Shown here piece after piece: positions 1-7,921 of a stretch of 59,750 bases of DNA. The position numbers and the translations under genes were made by a program. The first letter of the stretch is position 1, and each line of letters begins with the position of its first letter. The stretch is from Solirubrobacteraceae bacterium (GTDB taxonomy: Bacteria; Actinomycetota; Thermoleophilia; Solirubrobacterales; Solirubrobacteraceae): the NCBI GenBank assembly GCA_017744415.1, contig JAGIBJ010000022.1:1-59750 (forward strand), written 5' to 3'. A model generated the notes under the pieces. It was not told the DNA's origin and ran no database searches. It saw only the letters and a list, made by a program, of their open reading frames with translations.

Positions 1-510
<510 letters not shown>

Positions 511-512
511 CG

Positions 513-932
513 ATGGCGCACCAGCCCTACAACCTCGAGATCCTCACGCCTGAGGGTCAGGTGTTCTCCGGCGAGGTCGAGTTCATCTCGACCCGCACCG
601 AGACGGGTTCGATCGGCATCTACGCCCGTCACCAGCCCCTGCTCGCGCTGCTCACCCCGAGTGAGCTGCGCGTGACGAAGGAGGGTGGCGAGATCGTGCG
701 CTTCGCGCAGGGCGAGGGCTACGTGCAGATCTCCCCGGAGCGCGTGCTCCTCCTCGTCGAGGAGGCCGTCGATCCGAAGGACCTCAGCGCCGAGGAGCTC
801 GAGCAGCGCCTCGCCGACGCCCAGGCGCGTGCCGAGGCCGCCGCTGAGGGCAGCGAGGAAGCCAAGCGCGCCGAGCGCGACCAGCTCCGCGCGACCGCGT
901 TCCTCGAGGTCGTCCGCGGCGCCGCCGCCTAG
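513..932 (+). CDS. atpC: F1F0 ATP synthase subunit epsilon
   Basis: 139-residue epsilon subunit, the rotor-stalk component that couples F1 to the c-ring and can inhibit ATP hydrolysis. Seen: the N-terminal beta-sandwich signature LEILTPEGQVFSGEVEFIS, the GSIGIYARHQPLLALL segment, and a charged Ala/Glu/Arg-rich helical hairpin over the last 50 residues. The usual length is 130-140. The start is ATG at 513, two bases after atpD. It is the last gene of the atp operon; a GC-rich hairpin follows at 995-1022. Confidence 0.96.
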   Translation: MAHQPYNLEILTPEGQVFSGEVEFISTRTETGSIGIYARHQPLLALLTPSELRVTKEGGEIVRFAQGEGYVQISPERVLLLVEEAVDPKDLSAEELEQRLADAQARAEAAAEGSEEAKRAERDQLRATAFLEVVRGAAA

Positions 933-994
933 GCTTCGGCACGAGTGCCGAGCGGGCCGCGCTTCGCCGCCCGAACCCACACCCGGTTCTGTAC

Positions 995-1029
995 GAACGC
1001 CGCTCCTCCGGGGGCGGCGTTCGTCGTTC
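995..1029 (+). terminator. Hairpin after the atp operon
   Basis: A perfect 9-bp stem, GAACGCCGC (995-1003) with GCGGCGTTC (1014-1022), encloses a 10-nt loop. It follows atpC, lies before the next promoter at 1071, and is followed by a short GTCGTTC tail rather than a T-run, so termination strength is uncertain. Confidence 0.5.
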
Positions 1030-1070
1030 CGGGCCCGACTGAACCGGCGTCGGTGGGCCGGACTGCGCTC

Positions 1071-1076
1071 TAACGT
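1071..1076 (+). promoter_or_regulatory. -10 box TAACGT of a leaderless promoter
   Basis: TAACGT lies 8 nt before the GTG at 1085. Transcription would start at or next to the start codon. No Shine-Dalgarno sequence is visible. This supports GTG 1085 as the start of the first LCP gene. Confidence 0.55.
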
Positions 1077-1084
1077 GCCGCCGA

Positions 1085-2599
1085 GTGCCTGCCGCCCGTC
1101 GACGACACTGGCCCCGCTACCTGCTCGCGCTCACCACCGTGGTGCTGCTCACGGCGGGGGCCTCGGCGTTCGCGGTGATCAACGCCGTGCCGCTGCCGGA
1201 TCCCGAACCCGGCAAGTGCACGATCCTCTGCCCCGGCGATGGCGAGCTGCCGTTGCCGACCCCCGCGCCCGGGCGCCCAATGACCATGCTCCTCATCGGC
1301 TCGGACGCGCGCATCGCGACCTCGAGCGATGGCGACGTCGGCCGGCGCTCCGACACGATCATGCTGGCCCGCATCGGCGGTGGGCGCCCGACGACGCTGC
1401 TCTCGATCCCGCGCGACCTGCACGTGACCATCCCGCTCAAGGGCGGCGGGTCGCGCATCGGCAAGATCAACGAGGCCTTCAGCGAAGGCGGCCCCGAGCT
1501 GACGGAGCAAGTCGTGCGCGACCTGCTCGACATCGACATCAACCACATCGCCGTGATCGACTTCGAGGCATTCCAGCGCGCGGTCAACCGCCTCGGGTGC
1601 CTCTACGAAGACGTCGACCGCAGCTACTTCAACGATCGCGGCGGCCCGGGCGGCTACGCGACCATCGATGTGAAGAGCGGCTACCAGCTGCTCTGCGGCG
1701 GCGACACGCTCGACTGGGTGCGCTACCGCCACACCGACTCCGACCTCGTCCGTGGCGCGCGCCAGCAGGCATTCGTGCGCGCAGCGAAGGTGCAGGTGGC
1801 AGCGTCGAAGCTGTTCGAGAACCGCACGGACTTCATCAAGATCTTCCAGCGCTACGTCCATACGACGATCAAGACGCGCGGCGCGATGATCGGCGTCATC
1901 AAGTCGGCGGCGGAGGCGGCGGGGGAGGGGACGCGCACCGTGCCGTTCATCGCCAGCGACGGCGGCGATGCCGAGAACAGCTACCTCGTCACGTCGCCGG
2001 CCGACATCGCGAAGATGCGCGCAGCCTTCCTGGCCAACCCGAAGTCGCCCGCCTCCTCGAGCACGCCGACGCCGACGCCGAAGGCCACGAGCCGGGCGAA
2101 GCGTTCCAAGAGCTCAGGCTCCAAGGCACTCGCTCCCGGTCTGCAGCAGTTCCCCGCCGACCAGACGCAGTCGCTCACGAACGCGTCGTTCCAGCTCGCG
2201 GGCAAGCTGCCCGTGTATTACCCCGCCGTGCGGCTGAGCTCCGGTGGCTGGGCCGACCGTGATCCGGTGCGCGCCTACGGCATCCAGAAGAGCCGCTACT
2301 CGAAGGGCACCTACCCGGCCTGGCGGCTCACGTTCAGTGCCGGCGACGGCCCGTTGCTCGGGCAGTACTACGGCGTACAGGGCACCACGTGGAAAGACGC
2401 GCCGATCCTCAGCGGCACGCACCACGAGGTGCGGCGCAACGGCCGTACGCTGCAGGTCTACCTCGCGGGTACGCGGGCGCAGATCGTGTCGTGGACGACC
2501 TCCGACGGCGTGTTCTGGGTGAGCAACACCCTCTCGCAGTCGCTGACGACGCGCCAGATGATCGACATCGCCGCCAGCCTGCGCCGCGTGCCGGGCTGA
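1085..2599 (+). CDS. LytR-CpsA-Psr (LCP) family protein 1
   Basis: 504-residue membrane-anchored LCP protein. The family transfers undecaprenyl-linked glycopolymers (teichoic acid, arabinogalactan or capsule type) onto peptidoglycan outside the cell. Seen: a cationic N-terminus with one TM helix at about 10-32; LCP domain about 67-240 with MLLIGSDAR, the RRSDTIMLARI and LSIPRDL motifs that carry the phosphate-binding Arg/Asp residues, KINEAFSEGG, and VRYRHTDSDLVRGARQQ; a low-complexity Ser/Thr/Pro/Lys linker; and a C-terminal domain from about 373 (LPVYYP) to the end that recurs in the next gene but does not look like the short LytR_C domain. The substrate is unknown; the following sugar-nucleotide genes suggest a uronate- or hexose-containing polymer. 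Confidence 0.9.
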   Translation: MPAARRRHWPRYLLALTTVVLLTAGASAFAVINAVPLPDPEPGKCTILCPGDGELPLPTPAPGRPMTMLLIGSDARIATSSDGDVGRRSDTIMLARIGGGRPTTLLSIPRDLHVTIPLKGGGSRIGKINEAFSEGGPELTEQVVRDLLDIDINHIAVIDFEAFQRAVNRLGCLYEDVDRSYFNDRGGPGGYATIDVKSGYQLLCGGDTLDWVRYRHTDSDLVRGARQQAFVRAAKVQVAASKLFENRTDFIKIFQRYVHTTIKTRGAMIGVIKSAAEAAGEGTRTVPFIASDGGDAENSYLVTSPADIAKMRAAFLANPKSPASSSTPTPTPKATSRAKRSKSSGSKALAPGLQQFPADQTQSLTNASFQLAGKLPVYYPAVRLSSGGWADRDPVRAYGIQKSRYSKGTYPAWRLTFSAGDGPLLGQYYGVQGTTWKDAPILSGTHHEVRRNGRTLQVYLAGTRAQIVSWTTSDGVFWVSNTLSQSLTTRQMIDIAASLRRVPG

Positions 2600-2653
2600 C
2601 CGATGCCTGCTCGCCGGCCTTCATCAGCGGGGCGGGACGGCCGGGCGCTCCCG

Positions 2654-2659
2654 TAGAAT
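2654..2659 (+). promoter_or_regulatory. -10 box TAGAAT of a leaderless promoter
   Basis: TAGAAT lies 9 nt upstream of GTG 2669 with no Shine-Dalgarno sequence. It gives the second LCP gene its own promoter although it follows the first in the same direction. Confidence 0.6.
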
Positions 2660-2668
2660 CGCGCGTCC

Positions 2669-4165
2669 GTGCAGCCGACCGCTCGCCACTGGCCCCAGTA
2701 CCTGGGCGCATTCGCCGTGCTCATCCTCCTCGCGGGGGTGGCGAGCGCCTCCGCCGCACTGCTGCAACTGCAGCAGGTGACCGACACCTTCAACGAACTC
2801 AGCGTCGACATCGACAAGGGCGCGCAGGACCAGCTCGCCGACGTGCAGGCCGGTCGCCCGCAGACGATCCTGCTGATCGGCTCCGACAAGCGCAGCAAGA
2901 AGGCGGCCGACGGCGGCCGCTCCGGCGCCCTCTCCGACACGCTCATGCTCGCCCGCCTGGATCCGGATTCGGGGGCGACCGCGGTGCTCTCGATCCCGCG
3001 CGACACAAAGGCCCAGATTCCGCTCAAGGGCGGCGGATTCCGCACGGCGAAGATCAATGAGGCCTTCGCCGACGGCGGCGAGGAGCTGACGATCAAGACC
3101 GTGCGCGAGCTGCTCGGCCTGCCGATCAACCACGTGGTGATCGTGAACTTCAACGCCTTCCAGCGTGCAGTGAACTACCTCGGCGGGCTCTACCAAGACA
3201 TCGACCACCGGTTCTTCAACGACAACTCTCAGGGCGGCGACCGCTACGCGACGATCGACGTACACGCCGGTTATCAGCTGATGAAGGGCAGCGACACCCT
3301 CGACTGGGTGCGCTTCCGCCACCAGGACTCCGACCTCGTCCGCGCCGCCCGCCAGCAGGAGTTCCTGCGCTCGGCCAAGAACCAGGTGGCGGCCTCCGAA
3401 CTCGTGAAGAACCGCAACGATCTCCTGCGGATCTTCGCGCTCTACACGCAGACCGACATCGACGATCCCGCGGCGATCCTCGGCGTCCTCAAGCTCGCGC
3501 TGAACTCCGCCAAACAGCCGGTGCGCAGCGTGCGGTTCCGTGCCGACGAGCAGCCGGGCACCACGTTCCTGACGGTCTCCGACGCCAACCTCGAGCTGAT
3601 GCGCCGCGAGTTCACGCAGCTCAAGGCCGCCAGCGGCGCGGTCACGCCATCCGACACGGTCAAGAAGGCGCGCAAGACCACGAAGAAGGTCAAGCGCAAG
3701 GGCCTCGCGACCGGCCTCATCCCGACCGCCTCTGACGTGAGCCGCACCGATCTCGCGGGAGCGTCGTTCAACCTCGCCGGGCAGCTGCCCGTGTACTACC
3801 CGTCGGCGCGCCTCGGCAAGGGCGGCTGGGCCGAGGTGGAGCCGGTACGCACCTACAAGATCGGCACGCGCGTGAAGGGCCAGACGTTCCCGGCCTACCG
3901 CCTCTCGTACTACTACGGCGAGAACGGGCAGTACTGGGGTGTGCAAGGGCTCACATGGCGCAACCCGCCGATCCTGCGCGATGCCCACTCCGACGTGCAG
4001 CGCAACGGCCGCAAGCTCACCGTCTACCGCACCGGCAGCCGCTACCGGCTCGTGTCGTGGCGCACCGCAAAGGGCGTGTACTGGGTGTCCAACACCGTGT
4101 CGAACCTGCTCACCAACGCGCAGATGCTCGACATCGCCGCCAACCTGAAGCGCGTCCCCGGCTGA
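2669..4165 (+). CDS. LytR-CpsA-Psr (LCP) family protein 2
   Basis: 498-residue paralogue of the preceding gene with the same architecture: N-terminal TM helix, LCP domain (ILLIGSDKRS, ALSDTLMLARL, LSIPRDTKAQ, KINEAFADGG, VRFRHQDSDLVRAARQQ), a basic Lys-rich linker at about 330-350, and the same C-terminal domain from about 372. Function by family: attachment of wall glycopolymers to peptidoglycan at the outer membrane face. The two proteins align end to end, so this is a tandem duplication. The start is GTG 2669, fixed by the -10 box at 2654. Confidence 0.9.
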   Translation: MQPTARHWPQYLGAFAVLILLAGVASASAALLQLQQVTDTFNELSVDIDKGAQDQLADVQAGRPQTILLIGSDKRSKKAADGGRSGALSDTLMLARLDPDSGATAVLSIPRDTKAQIPLKGGGFRTAKINEAFADGGEELTIKTVRELLGLPINHVVIVNFNAFQRAVNYLGGLYQDIDHRFFNDNSQGGDRYATIDVHAGYQLMKGSDTLDWVRFRHQDSDLVRAARQQEFLRSAKNQVAASELVKNRNDLLRIFALYTQTDIDDPAAILGVLKLALNSAKQPVRSVRFRADEQPGTTFLTVSDANLELMRREFTQLKAASGAVTPSDTVKKARKTTKKVKRKGLATGLIPTASDVSRTDLAGASFNLAGQLPVYYPSARLGKGGWAEVEPVRTYKIGTRVKGQTFPAYRLSYYYGENGQYWGVQGLTWRNPPILRDAHSDVQRNGRKLTVYRTGSRYRLVSWRTAKGVYWVSNTVSNLLTNAQMLDIAANLKRVPG

Positions 4166-4245
4166 GCCGGAACGCCCGCGGCGCGGGCCTCCAGAACCAT
4201 TTGAGCGTGTGTCGTACGGCAACGACGGGCACCCCCGACGACCGG

Positions 4246-4251
4246 TAGTCT
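4246..4251 (+). promoter_or_regulatory. -10 box TAGTCT of a leaderless promoter
   Basis: TAGTCT lies 8 nt before ATG 4260. It decides against the longer frame that opens at GTG 4209, because that codon would be upstream of the transcript. Confidence 0.6.
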
Positions 4252-4259
4252 GCTCTGCC

Positions 4260-5612
4260 ATGTCCTCTCGCGAACCCATCGGGGTCATCGGCACCGGATA
4301 CGTCGGCCTCGTCACTGCGGTCGGTTTCGCCGAACTCGGCAGCGATGTGGTGTGCGTCGACATCGACGCCGGCAAGGTCGAGCGGCTGCAGCGCGGTGAG
4401 ATCCCGATCTACGAGCCTGGTCTGGCCGAGCTCGTCGAGAAGAACCGTGAGCGCCTCACCTTCACCACGGATCTCTCCGTCGCCCTCGACCGCGCACGCC
4501 TGCTCTTCGTCGCCGTCGGCACCCCGCCCACCTACTCGGGCGACGCCGACCTCTCCGCCGTCCACGCGGTGGTCAACGCGATGCCCGCCTCCGATCGCCA
4601 CGCGCTCGTGATGAAGTCGACGGTTCCCGTCGGCACCGGCGAGGCGATCAAGCGCGTCTTCGAGGAGCAGGGCAAGTCGGGCTTCCGCTACGTCTCCTGC
4701 CCGGAGTTCCTCAAGGAGGGCTCGGCGATCGACGACTTCCTCGATCCCGACCGCGTCGTCATCGGCGACGAGGGTGGCTGGGCCGGCGACGCCGTCACCG
4801 AGCTGTACCGCCCCGTGCTCACCCCCGAGCTTGGCGGCAGCAAGCGCGGCGAGCTCGTCCGCACCGACATCAAGTCGGCCGAGATGGTCAAGCTCGCCAG
4901 CAACGCCTTCCTCGCGACGAAGATCTCGTTCATCAACGAGATCGCCAACGTGTGCGAGGAGACCGGCGCCGACGTCGTCGAGGTCGCCAAGGGCATGGGC
5001 CTGGACGACCGCATCGGCTCGAAGTTCCTGAAGGCCGGCATCGGCTTCGGTGGCTCGTGCTTCCCGAAGGACGTCAACGCGCTCAAGCAGCTTGCGGGCA
5101 ACTCCGGCTACCACTTCCAGCTGCTCAACGCCGTCATCGAAGTCAACGAGCTCCAGAAGCGCCGGGTGATCGGCAAGCTTCAGAAGAACCTCGGCTCGCT
5201 GGTCGGCAAGCGCATCGCGCTGCTCGGCCTCGCGTTCAAGCCCGAGACCGACGACATGCGTGAGGCCTCCTCCCTCGTGCTCTCCGCTCGCCTGATCGCC
5301 GACGGCGCCGAGGTGGTCGGATACGACCCGATCGCCGCTGAAGAAGCGGGCAAGCTGCTCAAGGGCGTCGAGCTCGCGGGCTCCGCCTCGGAGGCGCTCG
5401 CCGGCGCTGACGCCGTGGTGCTCGTCACCGAGTGGCCGGAATTCAAGGAGCTCGACCTGGCGGCGGTCGCCTCCAGCATGCGCGGCAACGTGTTCATCGA
5501 CGGTCGCAACCTGCTCGACGGCGACGCGGCGCGCAGCGCCGGACTGGTGTACGAGGGCATCGGACGCGGTTACGCTCCGCAGGCCGACGTGCCCGCCGGC
5601 AGTTCGCTCTAA
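4260..5612 (+). CDS. ugd: UDP-glucose 6-dehydrogenase
   Basis: 450-residue cytosolic enzyme that oxidises UDP-glucose to UDP-glucuronate with two NAD+. Seen: N-terminal Rossmann motif GTGYVGLVTAVGFAELG at about 9-25; the central-domain segment SAEMVKLASNAFLATKISFINE; the catalytic motif GIGFGGSCFPKDV with nucleophile Cys267; and the C-terminal UDP-binding domain (GLAFKPETDDMREASS). The length is typical. A GDP-mannose dehydrogenase relative is possible but the motifs favour UDP-glucose. It supplies uronic acid for the polymer probably handled by the LCP proteins upstream. The next gene starts 8 bases after its stop. Confidence 0.93.
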   Translation: MSSREPIGVIGTGYVGLVTAVGFAELGSDVVCVDIDAGKVERLQRGEIPIYEPGLAELVEKNRERLTFTTDLSVALDRARLLFVAVGTPPTYSGDADLSAVHAVVNAMPASDRHALVMKSTVPVGTGEAIKRVFEEQGKSGFRYVSCPEFLKEGSAIDDFLDPDRVVIGDEGGWAGDAVTELYRPVLTPELGGSKRGELVRTDIKSAEMVKLASNAFLATKISFINEIANVCEETGADVVEVAKGMGLDDRIGSKFLKAGIGFGGSCFPKDVNALKQLAGNSGYHFQLLNAVIEVNELQKRRVIGKLQKNLGSLVGKRIALLGLAFKPETDDMREASSLVLSARLIADGAEVVGYDPIAAEEAGKLLKGVELAGSASEALAGADAVVLVTEWPEFKELDLAAVASSMRGNVFIDGRNLLDGDAARSAGLVYEGIGRGYAPQADVPAGSSL

Positions 5613-5620
5613 CCGTCCGC

Positions 5621-6715
5621 ATGGTCACGCAGGCCGTCATCCTCGTCGGCGGCGAGGGCACTCGTCTTCGCCCGCTCACGTCGCGCGTGCCGAAGCCGGT
5701 GCTCGACGTGGTTGACCGGCCGTTCCTCGGGCACATGCTCGACTGGCTGTCGCGCCACGGCATCACCGAGGCGGTGCTCTGCTGTGGGTTCAAGGCCGAT
5801 TCGGTCGTCGAACACCTGGGTGAGGGCGAGGCCCACGGCATCGCCCTCACGTATGTGCACGAGCCGGAGCCGCGCGGTACCGCGGGCGCGCTGAAGTTCG
5901 CCGAGGACCATCTCCACGAGCGCTTCCTGATGCTCAACGGCGATGTCCTGACCGACCTCGATCTCACCGCGCAGCTCGCCGCACACGAGGCGACGGGAGC
6001 CACGTGCACGCTCGGCCTCGTGTCCGTCGAGGACCCGTCGGCGTTCGGGCTCGTCCGGCTCCACGACGATGGGGCCGTGCGCGGATTCGTCGAGAAGCCC
6101 AAGCCCGAGGAGATCGACACCGATCTGATCTCCGCCGGCTGCTACGTCCTCGAACGGTCGGTCGTCGACCTCATCCCGGCCGACCAGCAGGTGTCGATCG
6201 AGCGCGAGGTGTTCCCGCGTCTGGTCGACAACGGGCTCTACGGCGTCGCGCACCGCGGCGCCTACTTCATGGACCTCGGCACGCCGGAGCGCTACCTCGA
6301 CGGCGTGCGCGACGTGCTCACCGGCCGCCTGGCCACCGCGACGCATTCCCTGCTCGACGCCGCCGGCATCCAGCAGTCACCCGACGCCTCCGTGGCCGGC
6401 CTCATCACCGGCCCGGCGTGGATCGCCTCGGGCGCCCAGATCGGCGAAGGCGCGCGCATCGGGCCGAACACCGTGATCGGCGCGGATGCCGTGATCGGCG
6501 CGGGCGCCGCCATCCGCGACTCCGTGGTGCTCGCCGGCGCCTCGGTGGGGGACGGCGCGCAGCTGTACCGCTCGCTCGTCGGCCACGATGCAGAGGTCGG
6601 GGCGGACGCGGTCATCGGCGCGCTGGCGGTCGTGGGGCCTCACGCCGTCGTCGCACCCGGTACGGTCGTTCCTCACGAATCCAAGGTCGAAGCCGACCTG
6701 GAGGGACGCACATGA
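5621..6715 (+). CDS. Sugar-1-phosphate nucleotidyltransferase (mannose-1-phosphate guanylyltransferase-like)
   Basis: 364 residues. The N-terminal nucleotidyltransferase fold shows the signature GGEGTRLRPLTSRVPKPVL at about 10-28, the Asp-containing MLNGDVLTD motif and FVEKPK. The C-terminal part is a left-handed beta-helix of hexapeptide repeats (GARIGPNTVIGADAVIGAG). This architecture is shared by GDP-mannose pyrophosphorylases and glucose-1-phosphate uridylyl/thymidylyltransferases, so the base and sugar are not settled. It lies in an operon with ugd upstream and the isomerase downstream, overlapping the latter by ATGA at 6712. The start is ATG 5621. Confidence 0.85.
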   Translation: MVTQAVILVGGEGTRLRPLTSRVPKPVLDVVDRPFLGHMLDWLSRHGITEAVLCCGFKADSVVEHLGEGEAHGIALTYVHEPEPRGTAGALKFAEDHLHERFLMLNGDVLTDLDLTAQLAAHEATGATCTLGLVSVEDPSAFGLVRLHDDGAVRGFVEKPKPEEIDTDLISAGCYVLERSVVDLIPADQQVSIEREVFPRLVDNGLYGVAHRGAYFMDLGTPERYLDGVRDVLTGRLATATHSLLDAAGIQQSPDASVAGLITGPAWIASGAQIGEGARIGPNTVIGADAVIGAGAAIRDSVVLAGASVGDGAQLYRSLVGHDAEVGADAVIGALAVVGPHAVVAPGTVVPHESKVEADLEGRT

Positions 6716-7773
6716 CGCACACCGGGACTGACGAACTCAGCGCCTCCGCGCTCGCAGCCAACGATCCCCGCGACATGCTCGCGGATGCGCTCTCGCTCGC
6801 CGACCAGCTCCGTGACGCGGTGTGGAAGGTCGAGTCGGCCGGGCTCACGCCGTGGGAGTCGACGGGCGGCCTCGTGATCGCCGGCATGGGCGGCTCCGGC
6901 GTCGGCGGCGCGCTCGCGCTCGCGGCGATCGGCGACGAGGCCTCGCTGCCGATGTCGATCGCGCAGGGCTACGAGCTCCCGACGTGGACCACGCCCGACA
7001 CCACGGTGCTCTGCAGCTCCTACTCGGGCGACACCGAGGAGACCCTCGCCTGCTACGAGGCGGCCGGCGCCGTCGGTGCCCGCCGGGTCGTCGCCACCAC
7101 CGGCGGCGAGCTCGGCCAGCTCGCCCGTCGCGACGGCGTGCCCGTCATCCCGATCGCCGGCGGTCTGCAGCCGCGCGCCGCGCTCGGCTACGTCTTCACC
7201 GCCGCGATCGAGGTCGCCGGCCTCGCCGGCGTCGCCCCGCGGCGCACCACCGAGCTCGACGTCGCCGCCGCGCACCTCGAGGAGCTCGCCCGCGAGTGGG
7301 GCCCGGCCGGCCCCGACGACAGCGAGCCCAAGCAGCTCGCCCGCCAGCTCCACGGTTCGATCCCGCTGATCTACGGCACCGGTCCGACGCGCCCCGTCGC
7401 CTATCGCTGGAAGTGCCAGTTCAACGAGAACGCGAAGCTCCACGCCTTCGATCACTACCTCCCCGAGCTCGATCACAACGAGCTCATGGGCTGGGAGCGC
7501 GCCGCCGATTCGGGCCAGTTCGCAGCGATCTTCCTCGAGGACGACGATCTGCATCCGCGGATCGCGCGCCGCATCGAGGTCACGCGCGACCTGATCGCGA
7601 GCCAGGCTGCGACGACGGTCGTCGTGCCCTCGCGCAGTGGATCGCGCGTGGAGCGGCTCCTCGCTCTCACGCTCCTCGGCGACCTCACGTCGATCTACCT
7701 CGCCGCGCTGCGCAGCGTCGACCCCTCGCCAATCGCGGGGATCGACGCGCTCAAGCGCGCGCTCGCCGAGTAG
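6712..7773 (+). CDS. Bifunctional phosphoglucose/phosphomannose isomerase
   Basis: 353 residues with two SIS domains. The family interconverts fructose-6-phosphate with glucose-6-phosphate and mannose-6-phosphate, feeding glycolysis and sugar-nucleotide synthesis. Seen: GGLVIAGMGGSGVGG at the start of the first SIS domain, the CSSYSGDTEETLA phosphate-binding segment, IYGTGPTRPVAYRWKCQFNENAK, and HNELMGWE near the active site. The start ATG 6712 overlaps the stop of the nucleotidyltransferase, so translation is probably coupled. It closes the precursor operon. Confidence 0.9.
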   Translation: MTHTGTDELSASALAANDPRDMLADALSLADQLRDAVWKVESAGLTPWESTGGLVIAGMGGSGVGGALALAAIGDEASLPMSIAQGYELPTWTTPDTTVLCSSYSGDTEETLACYEAAGAVGARRVVATTGGELGQLARRDGVPVIPIAGGLQPRAALGYVFTAAIEVAGLAGVAPRRTTELDVAAAHLEELAREWGPAGPDDSEPKQLARQLHGSIPLIYGTGPTRPVAYRWKCQFNENAKLHAFDHYLPELDHNELMGWERAADSGQFAAIFLEDDDLHPRIARRIEVTRDLIASQAATTVVVPSRSGSRVERLLALTLLGDLTSIYLAALRSVDPSPIAGIDALKRALAE

Positions 7774-7921
7774 CACCGGGCGCTCGACCGGGCCTTCGCC
7801 GGCCCTGTCAGGACGTTCCGGATCCCTGCGGTGTGCCGTTCGGCACTCGTTGCGCAACTTTCCGCTCCGCCGCGTGCTGGAATGGCCACGCGCCAAACCC
7901 GGCGCGCAGGAGAGGGGAACC

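Noticed and set aside
4209..4259. Upstream GTG start for ugd
   Set aside because: It precedes the predicted transcription start, and family homology begins at the residues just after ATG 4260.
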